Source: Panax quinquefolius (lineage: Eukaryota; Streptophyta; Magnoliopsida; Apiales; Araliaceae). From it: DNA of 64,000 nt. The translations under genes were made by a program, and so were the position numbers. The notes beneath the pieces are model-generated. The model saw only the letters and a program-made list of their open reading frames with translations. It searched no databases and was not told the origin of the DNA. Below are positions 11,361 through 21,360 of the stretch, piece by piece (within the stretch, counting starts at the first letter, position 1; each line of letters starts with the position of its first letter). The stretch lies in NCBI GenBank assembly GCA_020205615.1, contig CM035160.1, forward strand, positions 4,194,437 to 4,258,436, given 5' to 3'.

Positions 11361-12410
11361 CCATTCTTTATTATACTCGGTTGGTTAAAGTTTTAACTCA
11401 TACTCCATGAAATTAGTAGAATATCCTTAATATTTCAAGGCTTCATCCAAAGATATCTTTTCATGGAAATATTCTTACGATGATTCTTGAATTTTACTCT
11501 ACAAAGCAAGATCATGTCGACAATTTGGACATTAGTAGTTATTGGACAAATTAATTCTTGAACTTGTTTTATGGAATTCTTATATCATTGTCATCATCCT
11601 CATGTTTATATTTTGTTGAAAGTCATCTCGTGGCACAGTAGTGCATGTAGATGGACTTGGTATGATTATGACCGTGGATTATTCGGTGTAATCATGACCG
11701 TAATGTTACAAATGATGTGGTAAAAGTTCTCATTGGTCCGTAATGCATTGATGGACGGTTGTTGGCATGATCGTGACCATTAATGAATACACAAATATTC
11801 TTGGCCCGTAGGTATGGATAATTGTGGTCGTGATACTAAAGAATATCCTCGGCAGTAGTAGTGCGGGGTGATTCGATGATGTGGAATATTTATTAAGTTT
11901 GAGTCTCAATGATAATGATGATGAAAAACCTTTTAAATCATAAAAGATAGTAGATTTTATTTTCTAGTTGACTCTTTTAATGGATTGCTTTGTTCATTGC
12001 AGTTAAACTTGATGTCTATTATATTTTATTATTTTAACATTGTTGGAGACTAATGATAATTTATTTTGCATTATCTTAGTCATAATATTTCTTCTTGGGC
12101 TAGTTGAGTTCACCTTTTTTTTCCTTTGTTTTCTTCGTGAAATGAGAATATAGGCTGGGGACGAGTCGGGGAAGCGGAGTGATGGTCCAGAGGATAACAT
12201 TAGTAGTCCTCATTATTCTGCGTGAAATAGTGTGATAATAATTGTAATGAGGACTCCTTTTGAGTTTGTATAATCTCTAGTAGATAATATTTGTATTCAA
12301 ACTCACGGTTTATGTTTTCAGTATTATACACGGCAGTTGTATTTGAATTTCATACCATATATCGACGACCCAAGATGGGTGATGTATACCTAATTTTGGG
12401 GCGTCACGGC

Positions 12411-12422
12411 CAATATCAAAGC
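12411..12422 (+). other. Primer binding site of Nest1 (initiator tRNA-Met)
   Basis: CAATATCAAAGC follows the LTR end by two bases and continues TTAGGGATATGATCC. It is a decayed form of TGGTATCAGAGC, complementary to the 3' end of plant initiator tRNA-Met; better copies are at 44232 and 62620 (minus). This is where reverse transcription would be primed. Confidence 0.8.
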
Positions 12423-12583
12423 TTAGGGATATGATCCTGGCTAAGATATGAGACTAGAATTAGGAGGGAGAGTCGGGGAATTCCTTCGTTAGTATGACCT
12501 ACTTAAATTTATTTTGTATTTAAATTGGTTGGTCGAGTTTATAGATATTATGTTACATGTCAATTAACCTTTGTTTTGTGGCG

Positions 12584-13800
12584 ATGTCGAAAATGACATC
12601 CGAAAATGTTGAGAATAACAATGGAGCACAAGAGACCGATTGAGTCTCCACATATCAATAATCGAGGAGAATGTGCATCAGAAGGAAGGAGACAATCCTC
12701 ATGCAAAACAATAACACCGACCAAATCTTTGAATGATGGATTGTTCAGGAGGCTTTATCTGATTCATGCGGCAATGACGGTGCTAAATGAGCTCTGTCCA
12801 AAATGTAGGTGGAAACAATGGAAACTCTCAAGGTCACCGCTAAAGATTCAAGGAGTGGGACCACCGGAGTTTAAGGGAGAGCCAAAACCACTTATGGCGT
12901 AAACATGGATAAAGTAGATTACCAAGATATTTGATGTCTTGGGATGCTCCGAGGAGCAAAAGGTTCCCTTACGCTTTTATGTTGCAGGCGGAGAAAGGCA
13001 GATTCTTGGTGTGAATCGGTAAAACGTACTCAACTGCCGTCTTTAAAGATGTCTTTGGGAGAAGTTCAAGAAGTCTTGATTCAACGACAAATACTTTCGA
13101 AAGTATTCATGCTATATGAAGGAGGTGGAGTTTATCAAATTGGAGCAAAACAATATGACCAGGTAATGCATAACACGAGGCAAAATTTCATGAGTTATCC
13201 CGGTTTTCGTCCCACTTGGTGGATAATGAAAGAGAGAATGGCGCGAATGTTTTTAAGAGGTTTGAAGCTGGGAAATACGTCAACATCTTATTTCTCATAA
13301 ACTATGTTAGTATTAGGATGTTGTAAATAGGGCTCGATTAGTGGAGCGCGATAACGAGTCAACGCAACCAAAAGAAGCAAATTACTAGTAAAATGATAAT
13401 ACCGAGAGAGAAGCGATCGTGAAGCGGTGACAACAAGCGTGGAGGAATCAACATGCGAAATGGTAACCACTTGCCGGTGGTAATCGAGGCCAAAACAATA
13501 AGAATGGACATTTCAAGAAAGGAGATTCAACAATGATGGAAAGACGCCAAAGACCAAAGACCCGTTGTTAAGGAAGGAGAAAGACCACCTATCATATGCT
13601 TCAAATGCGGAGGGAGGGACACATCGGTCAAATTGCGCGATGTCAGTCAAAAGCATGTTATAATTGTGGAAAAGAAGGTCACTTAGCCGATTTTGTCATT
13701 CAATCAAGATAAATTCACTAGGATGGAGGCACCAAAGGTCATTCTAGAAAAGTCAAAGCCAGAATCTGAGGGAGGCGTTTGTTGTGACCTCCCAAAGAGC
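12584..13800 (+). pseudogene. Nest1 gag (capsid and nucleocapsid), frameshifted
   Basis: The original start is ATG at 12584 or 12593 (GCGATGTCGAAAATGAC). The capsid domain is recognisable at about 12870-13330, in alternating frames, by PPEFKGEP, the IFDVLGCSEEQKV wording and MARMFLRGLK. Two CCHC zinc knuckles follow near 13597 (CFKCGG) and 13656 (CYNCGKEGHLA), which bind nucleic acid in gag. Several one- or two-base indels and stops break the frame (for example TGA soon after the start), so no functional protein is made. Confidence 0.9.
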
Positions 13801-14300
13801 AAGGAACCCGAATGAGGTCATCACGGGTAAGCTTATCATAAACTCTAAATAAGTCTACACTTTATTTGATACCGGTTCTACCCATTCTTTTATTTCTCCT
13901 ACTTGCACTCAACGATTAAATTTGACTCAGGAGAAATTAGACTTTGACTTATCGTGAAAACTCCGTTTGGGAGAAACCTTCATTACATCCATGGTTTATA
14001 AGTCTTGTTTGGGTCAAGTTGGTACCCACACATTACTGTCGATCTTATTGCATTAAAAATACTTTCATTTGATGTAATTCTAAGGATTGATTGTTTAACT
14101 ACTCATCATGCAAAAATTGATTGTTTTCGTAAGGTTGTTAGCTTTCATATTCCTAATCGACCTATTATGCGAATTCAAGTAACCAAACCATTAAAATCAA
14201 TCACCGCTATCTCAAGCCATAAAGCTATTCGTTTATTGAAAAAATGGATGTCAAGCTTTCTTAGCTCATGTCATGAGATATAAACAAAAATACGCCGATT
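13801..14300 (+). pseudogene. Nest1 aspartic protease region, frameshifted
   Basis: The catalytic DTGSTHSF motif begins at 13868. It is followed by the flap-side segments ITSMVYKSC and the conserved FDVILRIDCLTTHHAKIDC (14070-14130), with Arg where G is usual in ILG-D. The enzyme would release gag and pol proteins. Frames are switched near 13950 and 14000, so it is inactive. Confidence 0.88.
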
Positions 14301-14379
14301 TTGAATAATATTTCTATTGTTAATGAATTTCCGACGTATTCTCAAGAACTTCTTGGCCTACCCCTCAGAGCGTGAAATT

Positions 14380-15095
14380 GAATTTTGTATCGACCTTGAA
14401 CCCTAAGACAAAACCCATTTCCAAAGCCCCATATCGAATGGCTCTATTGAACTTCGTGAGGAGTTAAAGACTCAATTGCAGGAATTGTTAGACATTGGCT
14501 TTATTCATCCTAGTACTTTTCCTTGGGGTGCTCTCTGTTTCTATTCGTGAAGAAGAAAGATGGGAGTATGCGACTTTGTATTGATTATCGGAGTTGAATC
14601 ATGTCACCATCAAAATAGGTACCCATTGCCACGTATTGATGACTGTTTGACCAACCGGTAAGGAGCCAAATTCTTTTCAAAGATTGATCTTCGTTAGGAT
14701 ATCACCAATTGAAGATTAGAACAGATGATATTCCAAAGACGGCCGAGAACTCCCAGACGGGCATTATGAATTCCTAGTCATGTCCTTTGGATTGACTAAT
14801 GCTCCCGCCGCCTTCATGGATATGATGAACCGAAAGTATTCAAGGAATATTTGGATCATTTTATGGTCGTCTTTATTGATGACATCCTCATATATTCCAA
14901 AAGCCGTGAAGATCGTGAGGAACACTTGAGGTCGATACTCCAAAAGCTTCGTGAATACAAGCTTTATGCCAAGTTGAAGAAATGCGAGTTCTGGCTTGAG
15001 GAAGTAGCATTCCTTGGGCACGTGGTATTAAGTTATGGAATATCTGTTGACCCAGCAAAGATTGAAGCTATTCAAAGCGTAGGAGCAACCTAAAT
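14380..15095 (+). pseudogene. Nest1 reverse transcriptase, frameshifted
   Basis: Conserved RT blocks are seen in order: the [15 protein letters not shown] block near 14460, VKKKDGSMR near 14555, [10 protein letters not shown] near 14620, [10 protein letters not shown] near 14665, [13 protein letters not shown] near 14780 and the catalytic FIDDILIYS at 14872-14898. The thumb region runs to 15093 ([15 protein letters not shown]). Stops and indels occur near 14540, 14600, 14690 and 14840. RT would copy the element RNA into DNA; this copy cannot. Confidence 0.92.
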
Positions 15096-15099
15096 CGGT

Positions 15100-15660
15100 G
15101 ACCAAAGTCACGTAGCTTTCTCGGCTTAATTGGTTATTATCGGAGATTCGTAGAAGGGTTTTCTCGAATCGCTACTCTCCACTAACTCTCGGTGACTCAA
15201 AAGATACAAAGTTTGATTGGTGCGAGGAATGTGAGAAGAGTTTTAAGAACTCAAGAGGAGACTCATTTCAAAGACTGTTCGACAATACCATCCGGTTGAA
15301 GGATTTGTCATCTATAGTGATGCTTGGGCAAAGGGTTAAGATGTGTTCTCATGCAACACGGGAAAGTCATGCTTTATGCCTCACGACAACTCAAAGAATA
15401 TGAGAGAAATTATTCTACTCATGATCTAGAGTTGGCGGTATTTGTTGTCTTCGTCTTAAAGATTTGGAGGCATTACTTGTATGGGGAGAAAGTGGAGATC
15501 TTTACGGATCATAAAAGCCTCAAATATTTCTTCACTCAAAAGAAACTCAACACGCGACAACGACGTTGGCTTGAATCATTGAAAGATTATGATCATACCA
15601 TCAAATACCATCCACGAAAAAGCGAACGTAGTAGGCGGCGCATTGAGTGAGAAGATCATA
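15100..15660 (+). pseudogene. Nest1 RNase H region, frameshifted
   Basis: The segment GFVIYSDA near 15300 carries the first catalytic Asp. It is followed by [13 protein letters not shown] (15370-15410), THDLELAVF with the catalytic Glu, and [12 protein letters not shown] (15500-15530) with another catalytic Asp. A stop replaces the GLG turn near 15335, and the end of the domain, usually VVADALSR, reads VVGGALSE near 15630. Its role would be removal of template RNA during reverse transcription. Confidence 0.9.
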
Positions 15661-15779
15661 TACCGCACGAAGTGCAATATTGTCAACGCAATGGCCCATT
15701 TTGTATGACTTGCAAAGGATGGAGATAGAGATAAAGACTTTAGGGACCCACGTGATGATGGCAAATACACAAGTAGAAC

Positions 15780-16890
15780 CGACTTTAATTGATACAATTA
15801 AAGCTGCTCAAATTACTGATCCGAGTCGATGCGTATGAGGAAGAAAGTGCAAGAAGGTGCGATCTTAAGCAAGAATCGATGAAGAAGGAATACTTGAAGT
15901 CAACTCGGACTTTGTGTTCTAACGACCACGATTTAAAGTATAGAATCATGATGGAGGCGCATAACACAACACACCGTTTGTAATCCATCTCGGGAGTACC
16001 AAAATGTATCATGATCTTGACATACATTTTGGTGGGGCAATATAAAAGAGAGATAAGTATTTATTTATCTCAAGGTGTCTAACGTGTCAACGAGTCAAGG
16101 CGGAGCATCAAGTACCAAAAGGTCCATTGCAACCACTTGAAATTCCAGAATGGAAGTGGGAGCACATTACCATGGATTTCATTACTGGTCTTCCCAAAGT
16201 TTCTCAAGGCATAGATGCGATTTGGGTCATTATTGATAAATTGACCAAGTCTGCTCATTTCTTACCGATACGAGAAACTTATACACTTGAACGTCTTGCT
16301 TGTATATACATAAACGAGGTTGTAAGATTGCATGGTATGCCAGTATTCATAGTTTCTGATCGAGATCCAAGATTTACTTCGCGATTTTGGGTTAGTTTAC
16401 AAAAAGCTATGGGCGCAGATTTACGATTTATTTCAAAGATATCATCCTCGCAGGCGGACGGACGAATGGAGAGGACTATTCAAACTCTTGAAGATCTATT
16501 AAGTCTCGTGTCCTTGATTTCAAGGGAAGTTGGGACAAGTTCTTACCATTGGTGGAGTTTTCTACAACAACAGTTATCAAACAAGTATTGGCATGGCTCC
16601 ATTCAAGCGTTGTATGGAAGAAAGTGTCGCTTCTCGAAGTATCTTTGGGATAAGGTGGGTGAAGCAACGTTGTTGGGACCAGAGTTGATACGTATGACTA
16701 CGGAAAAGATTCAAATGATCCAAAGAATGTATAAAAACCTCACAAGATCGAGCAAAAGAGTTATGGCCGATCTTCATCCGAAAGGACGTGGAATTCAACA
16801 TGGGAGATCGTGTGTTGTTACGTGTTGCTCCATGGAAAGGATTTACGAGATTTGGAAAGAGAGGAAAGTTTAATCCTCGATTCATCTACC
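15780..16890 (+). pseudogene. Nest1 integrase, partly open, frameshifted near the catalytic Glu
   Basis: The HHCC region is decayed ([17 protein letters not shown] near 16075-16125). The core is open from 16127 to 16873 and shows catalytic Asp at 16175 (MDFITG), Asp at 16358 (VSDRDPRF) and Glu at 16469 (ERTIQTLED). The D-to-E spacing is one residue longer than the usual 35 because the HPQTDG stretch is misread between two compensating indels. The C-terminal part continues out of frame. The enzyme would insert the element DNA. Confidence 0.92.
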
Positions 16891-17240
16891 ATTTTAATCC
16901 TTGATCGGTAGGAAGGCGTGGCCTATAGACTCGCTTTTACCGCCAAGTATGTCTCGTGTTCATAACATTTTTCATATATCCATGTTACGTAAATATGTGG
17001 AAGACCCGAATCCCATTATTGAGTTGGAACCAGACGAAATAGCGGAAGATTTGACGTATGAAGAGGTTCTGTTCAAATCTTAGATAAGAAGGAACATATT
17101 CTACGCGAGGTTATACCTCAAGTCAAAGTTTTGTGGAGAAACCACGATGTTGAGGAAATGACTTGGGAGTTAGAATCAAATGAAATCAAGGTATCCTTAC
17201 CTCTTCAATATACCAGTATCGCACTCTAATTTCGAGGGCT
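16891..17240 (+). pseudogene. Nest1 integrase C-terminal domain and chromodomain-like tail
   Basis: The segment reads VHNIFHISMLRKYV (16940-16995), then LTYEEV (17050) and, after a frameshift, ILDKKEH, IPQVKVLWRNHDVEEMTWELES (17085-17180). VKVLW-x-N-H-x-x-E-x-x-TWE is the chromodomain-like signature of chromoviruses, thought to steer integration to heterochromatin. It ends with a stop before the PPT. Confidence 0.88.
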
Positions 17241-17250
17241 TAAATTTCAT

Positions 17251-17263
17251 AAGAAGGGGAGAT
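17251..17263 (+). other. Polypurine tract of Nest1
   Basis: AAGAAGGGGAGAT directly precedes the TG of the 3' LTR. The same AATTTCATAAG(A/G)AGGGGAGAT context precedes the 3' LTRs of A, B and D (minus). It would prime plus-strand DNA synthesis. Confidence 0.9.
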
Positions 17264-18965
17264 TGTAAAACCCCAACTTTTTAAATAAAGATGAATTTTC
17301 TATAAACTATAGAGAGAGAAAAAAGAAAGTATATTCGCTACTTCAAGACTTATATATCCAAAGATTTTCTTCTTAAGGTAGGAAATATTATTTGTTGTAT
17401 TCGTAAGGGGTGTTATTCTTTCTTATTCATGAAGAGAATCGTCGTTATTCCATTCGCTTATTATTATTCGTTGGAATAACTCATTGATACTGTGATCTAC
17501 CCTATTCTTGGTGACATTCTTCTATTATTCCGCTCTTTCTTATTCATTGGAATATCCCGTCTGTTCATTTCACGGACCGATTACATCTTTATTATTACGT
17601 TGAATATCACATCTGTGCATTTTACGCCGGACTGGTTCCATCTTTATTATTATTCGTTTGAATATCCACATGCATGCGTTTACGCCTTAATTCGATTCCG
17701 ATTCTTATTAGTATTTCGTTGAATAACTGCTATCATGCCAAGCACCGCATGCATGGTGATTTCATTGTTATTCCATTCTTTATTATTCGTTGGATCATCC
17801 CGCTTGCATTTAATTTTCGCACTGACCAAGTTCCGTTATTTAGTATTCGTTGGAATAATATGTCTACATCAAGTACCGCATACATGGTGATTTCTTTGTT
17901 ATTCCATTTTTTATTATACTCGGTTGGTTAAAGTTTTAACTTTCTATACTCCATGAAATTAGTAGAATATCCTTGATATTTTGCGCTTCATCCGAAGATC
18001 TTTCATGGAAATATTCTTCCGATCATTCTTGAATTTTACTCTACAAAGCAAGATCGTGTTGACAATTTGGACATTAGTAGTTCTTGGACAAATTAATTCT
18101 TGAACTTGTTTTATTAAATTCTTATATCATTGTCATCATCCTCATGTTTATATTTTGTTGAAAGTCATCGTGGCTTGTAGTGCGTAGATGGACTTGGTAT
18201 GATTATGACTGAGGATTATTCTTGTAATCATAACCGTAATGTTACAAATGATGTGGTAAAAGTCCTCATTGGCCCATAGTGCATTGATGGATGAGTTGTT
18301 GGCATGATCATGACCATTAATGAATACACAAATATTCTCGGCCCGTAGTGCATGGATAATTGTGGTCGTGATACTAAAGAATATTCTTGGTCAGAAAAGT
18401 GCGGGGGTGATTCGATGATGTGAAATATTTATTAAGTCGAGTCTCGGCGATAATGATGATGAAAAACCTTTTAAATCATAAAAGATAGTAGATTTAATTT
18501 TCTACTTGACTCTTTTAATGGATTGTTTGTTCATTGTAGTTAAACTTGATGTCTATTATATTTTATCGGTTTAACATTGTTGGAGACTAATGATAATTTA
18601 TTCGCATTATCTTAGTCATAATATTTCTTCTCGGGCTAGTTGAGCTCACCTTTCTTTCACTTTCTCTTCATGAAATAAGAATATATATTTGGGACGAGTC
18701 TGGGAGCGGAGTGATGGTCGAGGAGAGGATAGCATTAGTAGTCCTCACTATTTTGTGAAATAGTGTGATAATAATTGTAATAAGGACTCCTTTTGTGTTT
18801 GTATAATCTCTAGTAGATAATATTTGTATTCAAACTCACGGTTTATGTTTGTTTGTCATTTATCAGATACGGCAGTTGTAATAGATAAGAAGTATATTTG
18901 AATTACGTACCATGTATCCGACGACCCAAGATGGGTGATGTATACCTAATTTTGGGGACGTCACA
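17264..18965 (+). repeat. 3' LTR of Nest1 (type I, internally deleted, 1702 bp)
   Basis: Starts TGTAAAACCCCAACTTTTTA and ends TTTTGGGGACGTCACA. About 0.8 kb of the U3 part, including GAATATTC motifs, the 110-bp repeats and the TATA box, is missing: TTTTCTATAAA joins directly to CTATAGAGAGAG, with an ATAAA shared by both original break sites (compare 9975 and 10752). The remainder, including the minisatellite at 17440-17925, matches the 5' LTR. Confidence 0.9.
17440..17925 (+). repeat. 60-bp minisatellite in the Nest1 3' LTR
   Basis: Same 60-bp unit family as in the 5' LTR (TTATTATT, CGTTGGAATA, GCATGCG). The order of variant copies is similar but with indels. Reading frames through it (17492-17931) are repeat artefacts. 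Confidence 0.85.
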
Positions 18966-19735
18966 AGTAATTATCATTCAATATTTTATTTTATTGATTC
19001 AATAATCATTGCGTTGATATTTTATATTATTGTTGTTTCAATAATTGTCATCAAGACAATATCTCCATTATCGGATCAATAATTCATATTATTTGAATAA
19101 TATTATTAGATAGCATTATTGACAATGTCTAGAAAGTTCATCGGGGGAGGTTTGGTCACCTAATTGCGCACCAAGAAGGAGAAATCCTTATCGAAAGCCC
19201 CTTTCTCGGGAACTACACACGGTTTGTCATTATTGTGATTCTCGTAATATTATATATGAATAATTAATTATTGATTTATATGATAATGAAATATTTATTT
19301 GATGTGGATATAAATGATTGATTTATTTATGTGGTTATAAATGAAGGAATTAATGTTGAGGTATTTTATCAGTATTTTGTTGGATTGGAGGTATTAAAAG
19401 ATCAAATCAGTGTTCTTACAGCTTTATTGTGTGAGTTATAATTTTTAATCTTACCGTTGGATTGTTGTGATTTTTGGATATGTTATACATACATAAGTTG
19501 AGTATATGTCCACAAATTTTGAACCGTTAAAAATGAACGAATGATTTGTTATGAATTTTAAGAGGCGACTGATTCGGAAATTAGGTTTATAAATGATTTT
19601 GGTGGAAAATTCTAGAAATGGGTGGGCCCCACTTTTGGTTGTTGGGGAAGATGGTTGATTTTTGGTGGGTGGAATAGTAGCAGGTAAAGCCATCAGGTAG
19701 CAGGTCAAGTCTGCTTCGGCGTGCTAACATTTTCC

Positions 19736-19744
19736 TATAAATAG
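19736..19744 (+). promoter_or_regulatory. TATA box of the element A 5' LTR promoter
   Basis: TATAAATAG in the context TTTTCCTATAAATAGAGGGCT, followed by TTAGAATTAAAAAGCACACCAG and a pyrimidine tract (TTTTCTCTCTATATTATCGAG) likely to contain the transcript start. In the 3' LTR of A the site reads TATAAAAATAG near 26060, two bases longer. Confidence 0.7.
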
Positions 19745-20554
19745 AGGGCTAAGTTAGAATTAAAAAGCACACCAGAATTCATAAGTTTTCTCTCTATATT
19801 ATCGAGTGTATTTTGTGATACTTGGTGAGTTATTATTCATCGTAATAAGTTTTCTTCAATCAATATATCCGATATCGGTCGTAAGTCTTGCCCTTTTGAG
19901 GTAAGGGATAGTAAGTAAGGATGGTAAGGAATGCTATTTTCTTCAGTAAAATGATATTATTTCTTTCGATATCATATCATTATATGTAAATATTAGTATG
20001 AATTTTATTGTGGAATTTCTACCTTTCGAAGATTGGGAGTTACTATTCACGATATGTCACTATTCATGTATATGGCACTATTTACGTATATGACATTATT
20101 TACGATATCTGATCTTATATACGAAAATAGACTATTATTGAAAGTTCTTATTCATGAGTTACTATTCACTAAAGTTACTATTCATGACAAAATTGGTTTC
20201 TTTTTCTAACCAAATTATAGTTAATTTATGAATATTACTCTAGAGATTTAATCTAGATGTTTTGATTATATTGATTTTACTATCATATATATAAAATTTT
20301 ATAACCCTAATGATGATATTAATTTCTCTTTGACTTGAGTGTAAAGATGGGTAGATTATTGGTATGATCATGACTATGGGTTCTCTTTGGCCAGTAGTGC
20401 AAAGTTGAATTGTTGACTGGTATGATCATGACCATTGAATTTATAATTGAATATCTTTAGCTTAAGTGCAAAAGGTGAAATGATCAACATGGTTATAATT
20501 ATTGTTTATATAAATTCGAAATTATTATATATTTCTTTGAGATATTAATATATT

Positions 20555-20775
20555 TGGCCCAGTAGGTAAATATGAATCTGTTGATGAATATATTTGGCAC
20601 GTAGTGCAAATATGAACTGTTGAGAATATCTTTTTTTGTAGTGCACGTAGATGAATTGTTGATGAATATCTTTGGCCGTAGTGAAAAGATGACTGTTGTT
20701 GAATATCTTTGCCGAAGTGCAAAGATGAGCTGTTGATTGAATATATTTTGGTAGTAGTGCAAAGATGAAGTTATT
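20555..20775 (+). repeat. 39-bp tandem array in the element A 5' LTR
   Basis: Copies of a 39-bp unit containing ATCTTTGGCCCGTAGTGCAA and AGATGAACTGTTGATGAAT. Each unit has short inverted arms (ATCTTTG and CAAAGAT) around GGCCCGTAGTG, so single-strand copies can form small hairpins. 39 is divisible by three, which creates open frames of 13-residue repeats on the minus strand. Confidence 0.88.
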
Positions 20776-21360
20776 AGTATGATTATGAACATGGATCGTG
20801 ATTTGGTATAACCATGATCTTTGATGTTTCGGGTAAAGACATGTGATGAAAATTATCTTCGTCCTGGGTGCGAAGAGGAATTTAGAATCACAATTATGAT
20901 TATGAGTTATTCATATAATTGTGAAAAAGAACTGTTGAGTGATGTTACGAGGATAAAACATTGTTGGTGGACTTTTAATGTGGAAGATAGTAGACTTTAT
21001 GGTCTATTTGACTCTTCTAATGGATTTCTCATTCATTCACCGCAACTATGGTTGAAAAGTTTTATCATCTACCTTATGTTCTAAATCTCTGATTTATTAC
21101 TGATGAAGGCTATTGATAATTTATTTATCTTTAGTCATGATATTCTTTATTGAGCTAGTTGTGCTCACCTTTTGTTTCACAATTTCTTTCGTGGAATAAG
21201 AGTGTAGTTGGGTTGTTTAGGATAACAAGGAATAGAATCGGTGGTCTATAGTCATTGAGGTTCTCCTAAATAGTATGAAAATAATTTTATTGAGACTTTA
21301 GATAAGTGTGTCGTATTATATACGTCATTTGATATTTAATTTTGGTGAACCAAATAGGGT

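Larger units (their letters stand above)
9929..12408 (+). repeat. 5' LTR of Nest1 (type I, 2480 bp)
   Basis: Starts TGTAAAAACCCCAACTTTTG and ends AATTTTGGGGCGTCACG. The length agrees with Solo-2 (2484 bp). It contains GAATATTC motifs near 10080, a three-copy repeat of about 110 bp, a TATA box at 10702, the 60-bp minisatellite (10905-11360), CATGATCATGACC-like and GGCCCGTAGTGC-like motifs (11640-11870) and a conserved end block. Confidence 0.92.
9929..18965 (+). mobile_element. Nest1: full-length Ty3/gypsy chromovirus with two type I LTRs
   Basis: A 9.0-kb element with 5' LTR 9929-12408, PBS 12411, gag, protease, RT, RNase H, integrase and chromodomain-like tail, PPT 17251 and 3' LTR 17264-18965. 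The order protease-RT-RNase H-integrase and the integrase tail place it in Ty3/gypsy, probably the Tekay/Del chromoviruses. Flanks TGTAA (9924-9928) and AGTAA (18966-18970) are a 4/5 target duplication, and joining them restores the type II LTR of element A. All frames are broken by indels and stops. Confidence 0.92.

Noticed and set aside
12606..13300. Separate small genes in the Nest1 gag region
   Set aside because: They are fragments of one frameshifted gag, as the order of capsid and zinc-knuckle phrases shows.
20040..20190. CRISPR-like direct repeats (TTACTATTCA units)
   Set aside because: Units are short, irregular, without unique spacers, and lie in a plant LTR.
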